The notes beneath the pieces were generated by a model. That model made no database searches. It was not told the DNA's origin and saw only the letters and a program-made list of their open reading frames with translations. This document shows, piece after piece, positions 9,074 through 18,764 of a DNA stretch of 64,000 nucleotides; position 1 is the stretch's first letter, and each line of letters begins with the position of its first letter. The translations under genes were made by a program, and so were the position numbers. The stretch comes from DATLZB01 sp035574175 (GTDB lineage Bacteria > Pseudomonadota > Alphaproteobacteria > Rhizobiales > Hyphomicrobiaceae). Where the stretch lies: NCBI GenBank assembly GCA_035574175.1, contig DATLZB010000158.1, positions 7,210 to 71,209 of the forward strand, written 5' to 3'.

Positions 9074-10447
9074 ATGGGACGGACGTTCACTTGCACCTTC
9101 GCATGGACGGTCTCATTCACGGTGCTGGTGGCGTTCGGCCTCGGCGGGTGCTCCGATAGTCTCCCGAGCCTGCCCAAGTTCAGTGATCTCAATCCGTTTG
9201 CCGAAAAGCAGACGCCGCTGCCGGGCAAGCGTGTCGCCATCATGGAGACACCGGGGGGGTATGCGGCGGAACTCGCCAACGCGAGCCGGCCGATAACCCT
9301 GCCGCCTCAGCGTGCCAACGAGGACTGGACCCAGCCAGGGGGTACGCCGAGCAACGCCCCGGGGCACCTAGCCTTCTCAGGCTCTCCCAAGCAGGCATGG
9401 ACGGCAGACGCCGGCACCGGCTCCGGCTCGGCCGGTCGGCTGACCGCCAGTCCCGTTGTCTACGATGGGCGCATCTACACCCTCGATGCGGCCGCCCGTA
9501 TCACCGCCATATCGACGTCAGGCGGCTCGGTGGTCTGGCGGCAGACGCTGGTGCCGGAAAAGGAGCAGGGCGGGTTTTTTTCCTTCGGCAGCGACGCCAA
9601 GGGTGGGTTCGGCGGCGGGCTTGCCATCGACAACGGGCGGCTCTATGCGGCGACGGGCTACGGCGTGGTCGTGGCGCTCGACCCCAAGTCCGGTAAGAAG
9701 CTGTGGGAGAAAAACCTCGGAGCGCCGGTCAGGGCTTCGCCCACGGCGGCCGCCGATCGGGTGTTCGTCGTAACTGCCAATGGCCGCCTTTTCGCGCTCG
9801 CCGGCACGGACGGCAGCGAGATGTGGAGTTCGCGCGGGCTGCCAGAGCAAGCAAGCCTAATATCGAATCCCAGCCCGGCGGTGGAAGGCGACGTCGTGGT
9901 TGCTCCCTTCACCTCGGGAGAGCTGGTGGCCGTGCGCATCAGCGACGGACAGACGCTGTGGACTGAGAGCCTGACACGGACGCGGGTTTCGAGCGCGATG
10001 GGCGTGCTGAGCGACGCGGGGAGGCCGGCAATTGACGGCGGAACGGTGTTCGCGGTCGGTCACGGCGGGCGCATGATTGCCACTCAGCTCAAGAACGGCG
10101 AGCGTCTGTGGTCGCTCAGCGTCCCGAGTACTCAGGGCCCCTGGGTGGCGGGCGAGAGCGTGTTTGTGGTCGACACAACCGGCCAGCTGATCGCCGTCAA
10201 CCGGCGCGACGGAAAGGTGCTGTGGTCGACGAAGCTGCAAGGCTCCAATATCTGGTCGGGTCCCACGCTGGCTGGAGGCCTGTTGTGGCTGGTCTCCAAC
10301 CAGGGGGCGCTCGTCGGCGTCGATGCAACAACGGGGCGCGTGGCGAGCCAGCAGAGCCTTGGAACTCCAGCCTATATCGCGCCCGTGGTTGCGCAAGGGC
10401 GCATGTACGTGCTGGCCGACAATGCGCGGCTCTTCGCGCTGAATTAG
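9074..10447 (+). CDS. bamB: BamB-like PQQ-repeat beta-propeller lipoprotein
   Basis: A 457-residue lipoprotein: hydrophobic signal followed by the lipobox FGLGGC with the acylated Cys at about residue 26. The mature part shows repeated PQQ-like propeller blades (for example YAATGYGVVVALDPKSGKKL and VFVVTANGRLFALAGTDGSE). BamB is a lipoprotein of the outer-membrane beta-barrel assembly complex. The start at 9074 has AAGGGA about 8 bases before it; an in-frame GTG at 9059 would overlap the upstream gene. Der/EngA, which often follows bamB, is not present here; the next gene is a signalling protein with its own 143-bp leader. Confidence 0.88.
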   Translation: MGRTFTCTFAWTVSFTVLVAFGLGGCSDSLPSLPKFSDLNPFAEKQTPLPGKRVAIMETPGGYAAELANASRPITLPPQRANEDWTQPGGTPSNAPGHLAFSGSPKQAWTADAGTGSGSAGRLTASPVVYDGRIYTLDAAARITAISTSGGSVVWRQTLVPEKEQGGFFSFGSDAKGGFGGGLAIDNGRLYAATGYGVVVALDPKSGKKLWEKNLGAPVRASPTAAADRVFVVTANGRLFALAGTDGSEMWSSRGLPEQASLISNPSPAVEGDVVVAPFTSGELVAVRISDGQTLWTESLTRTRVSSAMGVLSDAGRPAIDGGTVFAVGHGGRMIATQLKNGERLWSLSVPSTQGPWVAGESVFVVDTTGQLIAVNRRDGKVLWSTKLQGSNIWSGPTLAGGLLWLVSNQGALVGVDATTGRVASQQSLGTPAYIAPVVAQGRMYVLADNARLFALN

Positions 10448-10590
10448 GCAGGCGCAACTCAAAGCACGTCGGCAGAAATTCCATAATCGGCCGGAAATTA
10501 ATTTCTTGGCAAGGGCCAGCGACGGTACCGCCCACGGAAGCTTAACCTTTCCAAGGCATTATCCCGACCGCCACAAGTCGGGGAGTGGGT

Positions 10591-12996
10591 ATGCGTACAT
10601 TATTTACAAAATTCGTCGGCTCCAAATCTGGGAAGGTATTCCAAATATACCTTGCCTTTGCCGTCCTCGTGAGCGCTGGTTTCGGTTATCAGTTCTACAA
10701 TTCCAGCCTGGAGGCTTTTCGTCGGCAAAAGGCTGAAGAAAAGATCGCCGCGCTGCAACTGGTCGACGCTTTCGTGACGACCTACTCGCAGTTCCGGTCG
10801 CAATTCGTCGCGAGCGCGCCGGTGCCGGCGACCTTCAAAGCCCAGGCGATCGAGAACTTCAGCAAGGAGGCCGGCACCAACGGTGCCTTCTTGCTGCGCT
10901 GGGTGGGCCGCAAGGGCCGGGAGATTGCTACGCCAGCGGCGGATTCGGACATGGCAGAGACGATCGAGGCGCTCGCCGCGCTTGGCGATGCCAACCCGAG
11001 ATCGGCGCTGTCCACCATCGACGGAAAGCTGGTGCTGAGGACGGTGTATCCAACCCTTGCCCGGGAAGAAAGCTGTGTGAACTGCCACAACGAACTGCAA
11101 CCGAACAAGCCGAAGTGGCAAATCAACGACGTGATGGGCGCGTTCGCCATCGATGTGCCCATGGAGGAATTCCTGAGGGAGCTTCGCCGGCAGAGCTACA
11201 AGGTCGGTGGCGGTCTCTTCCTGGTGCTCGGCGCGATCGGCGTGGTGATATCGATCCTGCATTTCCGGCACGTGAGCCAATGGGACGCCGTGGCGCAGGA
11301 ACTCAGCGTCCAGAATACGCGGTTCGATGCGGCACTCAAGTACATGTCGCAGGGACTGTGCATGTTCGATGCCGACGCGCGCCTGGTGGTAGCCAACGAT
11401 CGGTACGCCGAGATGTACGGCCTGACACGGGAACAGGTGAAGCCGGGCACTCCGTTCCGCGCGATCGTGGAAGCTCGCATTGCGCTCGGGGCCTATTCGG
11501 GTCCGAACCCGGAAAGCTACATCAACGAGCGGCTCGCCGCCGTGCGCGAGCGCCACGCCTCAACCAAGATCCAGACGTTACCGGACGGCCGCGTGATCGC
11601 CATCGTGCACCAGCCGCTGGCCGACGGCGGATGGGTCGCCACCCACGAGGACATCACCGAACAGCGGCGCTACGAGGCGAAGATCGCGCATATGGCGCAC
11701 CACGATGCGCTGACGGACCTGCCCAATCGCGTGCTGCTCAACGAGCGGCTGCAAACCGCGCTCGATCAGGCGGGGCAGGACAACCTTGTTGCGATCCATC
11801 TTCTCGATCTCGACCTGTTCAAGAACGTCAACGACACGCTGGGGCATGCCGCCGGCGACAAGCTGCTCAAAGCGGTGGCGGATCGGCTCCGGTCCGTGGT
11901 GCGGGAGACCGACACGGTGGCGCGCATGGGCGGGGATGAGTTCGCCATCGTGCAGCAGTCGATCGGGCATCCGATGGATGCGGCGATGCTGGCCGAGCGC
12001 GTTATCGCATCCGTCAGCGCTGCCTACGAGGTGGATGGGCACCAGGTCGTCGTCGGCACCAGCCTCGGCATCGCCGTGGGGCCGACCGACGGCAAAGACC
12101 CGGACCAGCTGACCAGAAACGCCGATCTCGCTCTCTACCGGGCGAAGAGCGCCGGCCGCGGCGGGTTCGCGTTCTTCGAGGCCGGCATGGACGTGCAGAT
12201 GCAGGAGAGGCGCGCGCTCGAGAACGACATGCGGGCAGCGCTGCCGGCCGGCCAGTTCGAACTCCACTACCAGCCGGTGCTCAACCTGGCACGCAACGAG
12301 ATCGTGGGCGTGGAGGCGCTGGTCAGGTGGCGCCATCCGGAGCGCGGCATGATCTCGCCCGGCGAATTCATACCGCTGGCCGAGGAGGTCGGCTTTATCG
12401 TGCCCCTCGGGGAGTGGGTGATCCGGCAAGCCTGCGCGACGGCGGCCGGCTGGCCCAGCACCGTAAAGGTGGCCGTCAATCTGTCGCCGGCGCAGTTCAG
12501 GAGCACGGGCCTGGTGCAGGTTGTCATGAATGCGCTGGCAAGCTCAGGTCTGGCGCCGGACCGGCTGGAACTGGAAATCACCGAGAACATCCTGCTGCAG
12601 GACGGCACGTCCACGCTCGCCACGCTGCATCGGCTGCGCGAGCTCGGCGTACACATCGCCATGGACGACTTCGGGACCGGATACTCATCGCTCAGCTATT
12701 TGCGCAGCTTTCCATTCGACAAGATCAAGATCGACCGATCCTTCGTCAAGGACATCACCGTCACGTCCGGCTCGCTCAGCATCGTGCGGGCGGTGGCGGC
12801 CATGGCCAAGGGACTGGGCATGGAGACGACGGCGGAAGGAGTCGAGACGCAAGAGCAGCTCGAGACGGTCAAGTCCGAAGGGTGCACGGAGATCCAAGGC
12901 TACCTGCTCAGCCGCCCCCTGCCGGCCAACGAGATAGAGCAGCTTCTCAGAAGGCCGGTCGTGACCGCGACGCCTGCGGAAGAGCACGCCGCCTGA
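10591..12996 (+). CDS. GGDEF-EAL cyclic-di-GMP enzyme with periplasmic haem-motif sensor
   Basis: An 801-residue membrane signalling protein. Order of domains: helix about 17-35; a periplasmic DUF3365/Tll0287-like sensor to about 205 containing a haem-type CVNCH (162-166); a second helix about 207-225; a PAS-like domain (about 235-370); GGDEF with intact GGDEF at 447-451; EAL with intact EAL at 575-577 and DDFGTG further on. GGDEF domains make and EAL domains hydrolyse cyclic di-GMP; with both motifs intact the net activity cannot be read. The periplasmic haem motif suggests sensing of redox state or a gas (inference). GGGGAG precedes the ATG at good spacing. Confidence 0.9.
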   Translation: MRTLFTKFVGSKSGKVFQIYLAFAVLVSAGFGYQFYNSSLEAFRRQKAEEKIAALQLVDAFVTTYSQFRSQFVASAPVPATFKAQAIENFSKEAGTNGAFLLRWVGRKGREIATPAADSDMAETIEALAALGDANPRSALSTIDGKLVLRTVYPTLAREESCVNCHNELQPNKPKWQINDVMGAFAIDVPMEEFLRELRRQSYKVGGGLFLVLGAIGVVISILHFRHVSQWDAVAQELSVQNTRFDAALKYMSQGLCMFDADARLVVANDRYAEMYGLTREQVKPGTPFRAIVEARIALGAYSGPNPESYINERLAAVRERHASTKIQTLPDGRVIAIVHQPLADGGWVATHEDITEQRRYEAKIAHMAHHDALTDLPNRVLLNERLQTALDQAGQDNLVAIHLLDLDLFKNVNDTLGHAAGDKLLKAVADRLRSVVRETDTVARMGGDEFAIVQQSIGHPMDAAMLAERVIASVSAAYEVDGHQVVVGTSLGIAVGPTDGKDPDQLTRNADLALYRAKSAGRGGFAFFEAGMDVQMQERRALENDMRAALPAGQFELHYQPVLNLARNEIVGVEALVRWRHPERGMISPGEFIPLAEEVGFIVPLGEWVIRQACATAAGWPSTVKVAVNLSPAQFRSTGLVQVVMNALASSGLAPDRLELEITENILLQDGTSTLATLHRLRELGVHIAMDDFGTGYSSLSYLRSFPFDKIKIDRSFVKDITVTSGSLSIVRAVAAMAKGLGMETTAEGVETQEQLETVKSEGCTEIQGYLLSRPLPANEIEQLLRRPVVTATPAEEHAA

Positions 12997-13121
12997 TCAC
13001 CGGCGTGCGTTGGGCGGTCGGCATCGGCAACGCGCACCATGGGCGGCTGCCGAAGCCGGTCCGGGTCTTGCCTACCCACTGTGCGCGGGACCTCGCGCCG
13101 AGCACGGCGTGGAAGCAGGGT

Positions 13122-13382
13122 TTATTGCGGCCAGTTCGGGTCGTAGCGGCCGAAGCCGTTGGACCGCTTCACCGCCGACGCCTGACTGATGGGCGAGATC
13201 GCATTCATCGCGCGCTGCTCAAGAAGGGCAGCCACTTGTTGAGAGGTCTGTTCGCGCACCAGCCGCAAATAGCTGATGGCCGCATCGGCACGCCCGATCA
13301 GGTAAAGCTCGCGATTGAGCTCGGCGGAAACGCGGTCGCTCTGGACGATCAATTCATTGAGCTGGTCTTCCAGACTTTTCAT
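13122..13382 (-). CDS. Small helical protein, unknown function
   Basis: An 86-residue, highly charged protein predicted to be almost all alpha-helix (LEDQLNELIVQSDRVSAELN, then a Leu/Arg-rich helix), with coiled-coil character and a polar tail ending in GRYDPNWPQ. GGGGAGG 7-8 bases upstream of the ATG at 13382 supports this start and the reality of the gene. I do not recognise a family. It is convergent with the GGDEF-EAL gene and lies 262 bp downstream of a same-strand unknown gene; that spacer is more AT-rich than its surroundings and probably holds the promoter. Confidence 0.55.
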   Translation of the reverse strand: MKSLEDQLNELIVQSDRVSAELNRELYLIGRADAAISYLRLVREQTSQQVAALLEQRAMNAISPISQASAVKRSNGFGRYDPNWPQ

Positions 13383-13644
13383 CCGGGTATCCTCCCCGTT
13401 CAATAACGAATGAGATACAAAAGTCAGTCCGATTCGGGCTTTCCAACGGCGCCGTCATGATGGAAATATGGTTTGCAAATTCAATGCGCGGGCCAGGCGG
13501 AAAGCGGCAAATAATGACAACGTTCGGGGGCGGGGAAAATTCTCCGCAAGGGGTGCAGACGTAAACGGCCGGTGAACGATCCGCGCCGCTCGGCAGAACG
13601 CTCAAAGCCATGCTCACGCACGGTTGGCGACCGATAGAAGCAGC

Positions 13645-14565
13645 TCAGCGCACGCGACGCGGATTGAGGTAGAGGTCGGCCTCCTGTTTCTGCAGCCTGT
13701 TCTCGGCATGGCCGGCGGCAAGGTCGCGCGCCAGGCGGGCGACGTGGCGGCGGCACGACCGATTGAACACCAGCATGCCGGCAAAGAGCTTGAGGACCGT
13801 CAGCAGCCGTGGATCGGCGTGTTCGCGACGCACGCTGCAGTCCCACAAGCCGACCAGCGTCAGCACCTTGCCGTCGAGCAGGCCGATCCTGCGCCCGGCG
13901 CCATCATAAAGGGAGTAGTCCATGCCGAGTGAGATGAGGTCCTGCTTCAGGCGGTAGAAGCGGAGCTTGCCGTCCTCCATCAGGAAGAAGGAGAAGTACT
14001 CGGGCATGCCCCACCACTTGTTGGCGGAGCGCTCCAGATGGATCATCTGGTCGTGGTCGCTGGTATTGATGGAGAAGGCGGTGACGGGCAGGCCACGGGC
14101 GCCGATGGTCTGCTGCAGAGAGCGGGCGAGCATCAGGTCCATGGTGGCCCGCCAGTTGAGGTTCTCGCCGAACAGCTTGAACACCAGGCGCTTGTCGAGA
14201 CCGGTGCCGTTCTTCCAGAGGTCCTCGCGATAGCCGATCAAGCCGGTGCGCTTGCCGTTCTCGATCACCTCGGCGTAGATGTCCATGTCGGTGGTGAACT
14301 GGCGCGACTTGGCGCGGTTGCGGCTGCGTCGGTAGATGCCGAACTCGGTGGGATTGAGGTCGGTGAGCCAGACATCGACGGTGAAACGGGCCCAGACGTC
14401 GTCGTCGAGGGCCGGAGGGCGGCGGCGGCGGCGCGCCTCGGACCGCGCCTCGCCGAGGTCGGCGAGGCCGGAGCGAGAAAGCACCTCCGCGCGCGCCTCG
14501 GCGGCGGCGTCGCCCGCAGCAGCGTCGGCTTCGCGCAGCACTTGCGCGGTTGCGCTTTCAGTCAT
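13645..14565 (-). CDS. Conserved protein of unknown function
   Basis: A 306-residue soluble protein with no signal peptide. After a 50-residue Ala/Arg-rich lead comes a well-ordered region: VWARFTVDVWLTDLNPTEFG, a DMDIYAEVIENGKRTGLIGY segment, WWGMPEYFSFFLMEDGKLRF, and YSLYDGAGRRIGLLDGKVL. The last part alternates hydrophobic and polar residues in a way that recalls the tubby-like/LURP-one beta-barrel, but that is only an impression. The codon bias and length show it is a real gene. It lies 112 bp downstream of yggS on the same strand and may share its transcript. Function not known. Confidence 0.6.
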   Translation of the reverse strand: MTESATAQVLREADAAAGDAAAEARAEVLSRSGLADLGEARSEARRRRRPPALDDDVWARFTVDVWLTDLNPTEFGIYRRSRNRAKSRQFTTDMDIYAEVIENGKRTGLIGYREDLWKNGTGLDKRLVFKLFGENLNWRATMDLMLARSLQQTIGARGLPVTAFSINTSDHDQMIHLERSANKWWGMPEYFSFFLMEDGKLRFYRLKQDLISLGMDYSLYDGAGRRIGLLDGKVLTLVGLWDCSVRREHADPRLLTVLKLFAGMLVFNRSCRRHVARLARDLAAGHAENRLQKQEADLYLNPRRVR

Positions 14566-14677
14566 GTCGCGGTCTCCGCCCTCACGCGCGCACCGATACG
14601 AATCACGTGCAGGCTAACATCGATGGCCGGGGCGGCGACGCTCGGGCACGGAGTTTGCTGAGGAAAACCGCTGCAGC

Positions 14678-15361
14678 TCAGCGGCGCGGGCCGAAGATCG
14701 CGCTGCCGATGCGCACGTAGGTGGCGCCAAACTGGACGGCGGCGGCAAAGTCGTCGCTCATGCCCATGCTCAGGTGCTCGAGCCCCATCTCGCGGGCGAG
14801 CTTGGCGAGAAAGGCGAAATGAACGGCCGGCTCCTCGTCCAGCGGCGGGATGCACATGAGGCCGGCGATATCGAGCTTCAGCTCCTCGCGGCAATAGCGC
14901 ACAAAAGCGTGCGCCTCGCGCGGGGCGACGCCGGCCTTCTGCGGCTCCTCGCCGGTGTTGACCTGCACGAAAAGCAACAGCCGCCGCCCCTGTCGCGCCG
15001 ACTCCTCGGCCACGGCACGCGCGATCTTCGGCCGGTCGATGGAGTGGATCGCGTCAAAGAGCGCCACGGCGTCCCGGGTCTTGTTCGACTGAAGGGGGCC
15101 GACGAGGTGAAGCTCCACGGCCGGGTACTGGGTCCGCAGCGCCGGCCACTTGGCCTTTGCCTCCTGTACGCGGTTCTCGCCGAAATGGCGGTGGCCGGCG
15201 GCGAGCACAGGAAGGATGTCAGCTTCCCCGAAGGTCTTGGTCACGGCTACAATGCGAACGCAGGCCGGGTCGCGCCCGGCCTCAGCCGCGGCGGCGGCGA
15301 TGCGGCTCCTGATCTCGGCCAGCCGGGCAGCCGGCGATGGCGCTGACTTGTCCTCTCCCAT
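14678..15361 (-). CDS. PLP homeostasis protein YggS/PLPBP
   Basis: A 227-residue member of the YggS/PROSC family. The PLP-binding Lys42 sits in IVAVTKTF, and HFGENRVQEA, HLVGPLQSNK and the GMSDDFAAAV...GSAIFG phosphate-binding end are all present. These proteins bind pyridoxal phosphate without known catalysis and keep vitamin B6 levels balanced. The start at 15361 gives normal family length; the frame continues upstream without similarity. It is divergent from leuS, with 192 bp between the starts. A pyridoxal kinase gene lies far away in the same window (57133), with no evident link. Confidence 0.9.
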   Translation of the reverse strand: MGEDKSAPSPAARLAEIRSRIAAAAAEAGRDPACVRIVAVTKTFGEADILPVLAAGHRHFGENRVQEAKAKWPALRTQYPAVELHLVGPLQSNKTRDAVALFDAIHSIDRPKIARAVAEESARQGRRLLLFVQVNTGEEPQKAGVAPREAHAFVRYCREELKLDIAGLMCIPPLDEEPAVHFAFLAKLAREMGLEHLSMGMSDDFAAAVQFGATYVRIGSAIFGPRR

Positions 15362-15553
15362 CAGGCTGGACCTCGGCACTGGTGGCGAACCGGCAGACAA
15401 CTGGAACACGGTGAGCGCCTTGGCAAGGTCGGTGTCGGGCGGGTCTGGTAAGGCCAATCGAGCCGGGCGCCGCTCAGACTGCCGCTTGACCCGTAGCTGC
15501 CTTTCCGGCTGATTACCGGCCGATCCCGAAACCCTCGATGCGAAAGCCCGCCG

Positions 15554-18169
15554 ATGGCCACCGAACGCCCGAAAGAACGCTACAACGCGCCGGTCCGCGA
15601 GAAGCACTGGCAGCAGGTCTGGGAGGAACGCGGCATCTTCAAGGCCACCGAGGCCTCCGAGCGGCCCAAGTACTATGTGCTCGAAATGTTCCCCTATCCC
15701 TCGGGGCGCATTCACGTCGGGCACTCGCGCAACTACACGATGGGCGACGTCTACGCCCGCTTCAAGCGGGCCAAGGGGTTCAACGTGCTGCATCCGATGG
15801 GCTGGGACGCCTTCGGCATGCCGGCAGAGAACGCCGCCATGGAACGCAAGGTTCACCCGGCCAGGTGGACCTACGACAACATCGCCGCCATGAAGGCCCA
15901 GCTCAAAAGCATGGGCCTGTCGCTCGACTGGAGCCGGGAGTTCGCCACCTGCGACCCGGCCTACTACCACCACCAGCAGAAGCTGTTCCTCGACTTTCTC
16001 GCCAAGGGTCTCGCCTACCGCGGCGTCGGCAAGGTCAACTGGGACCCGGTGGATCAGACGGTGCTCGCCAACGAACAGGTGATCGACGGCCGCGGCTGGC
16101 GATCAGGCGCGCCGGTCGAGAGCCGAGAGATGCCGGTCTGGTATTTCCGCATCACGAAGTATGCCGAGGACCTGCTCAAAGCCATCGACGGTCTCGAGCG
16201 GTGGCCCGAGAAGGTCCGCCTCATGCAGGCCAAGTGGATCGGACGCTCGGAAGGGCTGCTGATGCGCTACCAGCTCGAGGGCAAGGCGCTGCCTCGGGCA
16301 AAGAAGTACAAGGAGCTTGAGGTCTTCACGACGCGGGCCGACACCATCTTCGGCGGAAGCTTCTGCGCCATCTCCCCGGCCCATCCGCTCGCCCTTGAGC
16401 TTGCCAAGAAGAACGCGGAGCTTGCGGCCTTCATCGAGGAGTGCAATCGGATCGGAACCTCGGAGGAGGAGCTGGCGCGAATCGAAAAGAAGGGCTTCGA
16501 CACCGGGCTCGTCGCCACCCACCCGCTGATCCCCGGCGTGCGGCTCAATGTGTACGTCGCCAACTTCGTGCTGATGGGCTACGGCACCGGCGCCATCTTC
16601 GGCTGCCCGGCGCACGACCAGCGCGACTTCGAATTCGCGACCAAATACGGCTTGCCGATCATCCCGGTCGTCATCCCCGAAGGCAGCGACCCGCGCACCT
16701 TCCGCCTTGCCGGAGAGGCCTACGACGGACCGGGCCGGATCGCCAATTCGGGATTCCTCGATGGGATGACGGTGGAAGAGGCCAAGGCGGCGGTGGCCGA
16801 GCGGCTCGAGGCGCTCGGCAAGGGCAAGCGGAAGGTCATGTACCGGCTGCGCGACTGGGGCATCTCGCGCCAGCGCTACTGGGGCTGTCCGATCCCGGTC
16901 GTCCACTGCGAGGGATGCGGCATCGTGCCGGTGCCGGAAAGCGAGTTGCCGGTGCGGTTGCCGGAGGATGTGACGTTCGACGTGCCGGGTAACCCCCTGG
17001 TGCGTCATCCGACCTGGAAGCACGTCAAATGTCCATCGTGCGGGCGGCCCGCCACGCGCGAGACGGATACGATGGACACCTTCGTAGACAGCTCCTGGTA
17101 CTTCGCGCGCTTTACCTCGCCGCACGCGGATAGGCCCGTCGACCTCACGGCGGCCAGCTACTGGCTGCCGGTCGACCAGTACATCGGCGGCGTCGAGCAC
17201 GCGATCCTGCATCTGCTCTACTCGCGCTTCTTCGCACGGGCGATGACGGCGACCAAACATCTCAAGCTGAAGGAGCCGTTCGCCGGACTGTTCACGCAGG
17301 GCATGGTCGTGCACGAGACCTATCGTTCGCAGTCCGGGCAGTGGCTCCTGCCGAGCGAGGTCAGGGTCGAGGGCGAAGGCGAGCAGCGCCGGGCCGTCGA
17401 GGTCGCAACGGGCAGGCCGGTCGAGATCGGGCCGGTCGAAAAGATGTCCAAATCGAAGAAGAACGTGGTCGACCTCGACGACTTCATCAACGAATACGGG
17501 GCCGATACCGCGCGCTGGTTCGTGCTCTCCGACAGCCCGCCCGAGCGGGACGTGATCTACAGCGACGTCGGCGTGCAGGGCGCCCGCCGGTTCGTGCAAA
17601 GGGTGTGGCGGCTGATCGAGGAGATCGCCGAGCGCGCTGCCGAGAGAGGGGCGGCAAAACCGACCCGCTTCGGACCGGAGGCCGCGGCGCTCAGATCGGC
17701 GGCGCACAAGGCGCTGGCCAAGGTGACGCAGAACATCGAAGGGCTGCGGTTCAACGTGGCGGTGGCCCAGATCTACGAATTCACGACCACCCTGCAATCG
17801 GCAGCCGCCAAGCAGGACGAGGGGCTTAACTGGGCCTTGCGGGAGGGCGCGGAGCTGTTGGTGCAGATGCTCGGTCCCATGATGCCTCACCTTGGAGAGG
17901 AATGCTGGGCGCGGCTCGGATACAACACTTTGCTCGCCGAACAGCCCTGGCCGGAGCCCGACCCCGGCCTGCTCGTTGACGATACGATTACCATTGCCGT
18001 ACAGGTAAATGGGAAGCGAAGGGACGAACTCACCATCGCCAAAGGCGCCAATGAAGCGGAGATTGAGGCGGCGGCTCTGAAGCTGGCGCCGGTGGTGCGC
18101 GCGCTCGAGGGACGCCCGGTGAAGAAGGTGATCGTCGTGCCGCAAAGGATCGTGAATGTCGTCGTCTGA
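15554..18169 (+). CDS. leuS: Leucyl-tRNA synthetase
   Basis: An 871-residue class I synthetase that charges tRNA-Leu. The HIGH-type signature lies in [12 protein letters not shown] (about 46-57) and KMSKS at 630-634. The CP1 editing domain between them is full length, and the anticodon-binding and C-terminal domains are intact. The start is the ATG of [11 protein letters not shown], near a typical bacterial LeuRS beginning. The last 14 bases overlap lptE, an arrangement that suggests translational coupling with that gene and, beyond it, holA; leuS-lptE-holA order is common in Alphaproteobacteria. Confidence 0.98.
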   Translation: MATERPKERYNAPVREKHWQQVWEERGIFKATEASERPKYYVLEMFPYPSGRIHVGHSRNYTMGDVYARFKRAKGFNVLHPMGWDAFGMPAENAAMERKVHPARWTYDNIAAMKAQLKSMGLSLDWSREFATCDPAYYHHQQKLFLDFLAKGLAYRGVGKVNWDPVDQTVLANEQVIDGRGWRSGAPVESREMPVWYFRITKYAEDLLKAIDGLERWPEKVRLMQAKWIGRSEGLLMRYQLEGKALPRAKKYKELEVFTTRADTIFGGSFCAISPAHPLALELAKKNAELAAFIEECNRIGTSEEELARIEKKGFDTGLVATHPLIPGVRLNVYVANFVLMGYGTGAIFGCPAHDQRDFEFATKYGLPIIPVVIPEGSDPRTFRLAGEAYDGPGRIANSGFLDGMTVEEAKAAVAERLEALGKGKRKVMYRLRDWGISRQRYWGCPIPVVHCEGCGIVPVPESELPVRLPEDVTFDVPGNPLVRHPTWKHVKCPSCGRPATRETDTMDTFVDSSWYFARFTSPHADRPVDLTAASYWLPVDQYIGGVEHAILHLLYSRFFARAMTATKHLKLKEPFAGLFTQGMVVHETYRSQSGQWLLPSEVRVEGEGEQRRAVEVATGRPVEIGPVEKMSKSKKNVVDLDDFINEYGADTARWFVLSDSPPERDVIYSDVGVQGARRFVQRVWRLIEEIAERAAERGAAKPTRFGPEAAALRSAAHKALAKVTQNIEGLRFNVAVAQIYEFTTTLQSAAAKQDEGLNWALREGAELLVQMLGPMMPHLGEECWARLGYNTLLAEQPWPEPDPGLLVDDTITIAVQVNGKRRDELTIAKGANEAEIEAAALKLAPVVRALEGRPVKKVIVVPQRIVNVVV

Positions 18170-18716
18170 GCGGCAAGACTCTCCGGCTCGTTGCGCGCTC
18201 GATCGGCGCGGGGCGCTGCGCGCACTCGCACTGCTCGCCGCCGCCCCGGCTCTGGGGGCCTGTTCGGGCGGGTTCCAGCCGCTCTACGGCTCGCTCGGCC
18301 ACGGCCCATCGGTCGAGGCCAAGCTGGCGCAGGTCGAGATCGGCACCATCCCCGGACGGGTCGGCCAGCGCATCCGCAACGAACTGATCTTCCAGCATAC
18401 CGGCGGCGGTACGCCGCCCCCGCCGCTGTACCGTCTCGATGTGACCATCCGCGAGATGGTCACCTCCACACTGGTGGCGCGGGATGGCAACTCCACGGGC
18501 CAGATCTACCAGGTCGATGCCGCCTTCCAGCTCATCAGTCTCAAGGACAAACGCGTGGTGCTGCAGGGCACCAGTCACGGCCGGGCGGGCTTTGAGCGCT
18601 TCACCTCGATCTTCTCCAACGTGCAGGCCAACCACGAGGCTCAGGACCGGGTGGCGCGGACGGTCGCGGCCGACCTCAAGGCGCGGCTTGCGGCGTACCT
18701 GAGCACGGCGGCCTGA
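18156..18716 (+). CDS. lptE: LPS assembly lipoprotein LptE
   Basis: A 186-residue lipoprotein. A twin-Arg-free signal ([21 protein letters not shown]) ends in a lipobox with Cys36, followed by GFQPLYG, the hallmark start of mature LptE. LptE plugs the LptD barrel in the outer membrane and helps place lipopolysaccharide on the cell surface. The start codon overlaps the end of leuS by 14 bases. holA begins 48 bp after its stop, as in many relatives. Confidence 0.9.
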   Translation: MSSSERQDSPARCALDRRGALRALALLAAAPALGACSGGFQPLYGSLGHGPSVEAKLAQVEIGTIPGRVGQRIRNELIFQHTGGGTPPPPLYRLDVTIREMVTSTLVARDGNSTGQIYQVDAAFQLISLKDKRVVLQGTSHGRAGFERFTSIFSNVQANHEAQDRVARTVAADLKARLAAYLSTAA

Positions 18717-18764
18717 CCATCTCGGCCGTTGACGCAGAGCCTACGCATCGGCGGCGCGCCCCGC

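Noticed and set aside
16103..18145. Very long open frame (about 680 codons) antisense to leuS
   Set aside because: A by-product of high-GC codon bias in leuS; its product is rich in Arg, His and Leu with no domain, whereas leuS is unquestionable.
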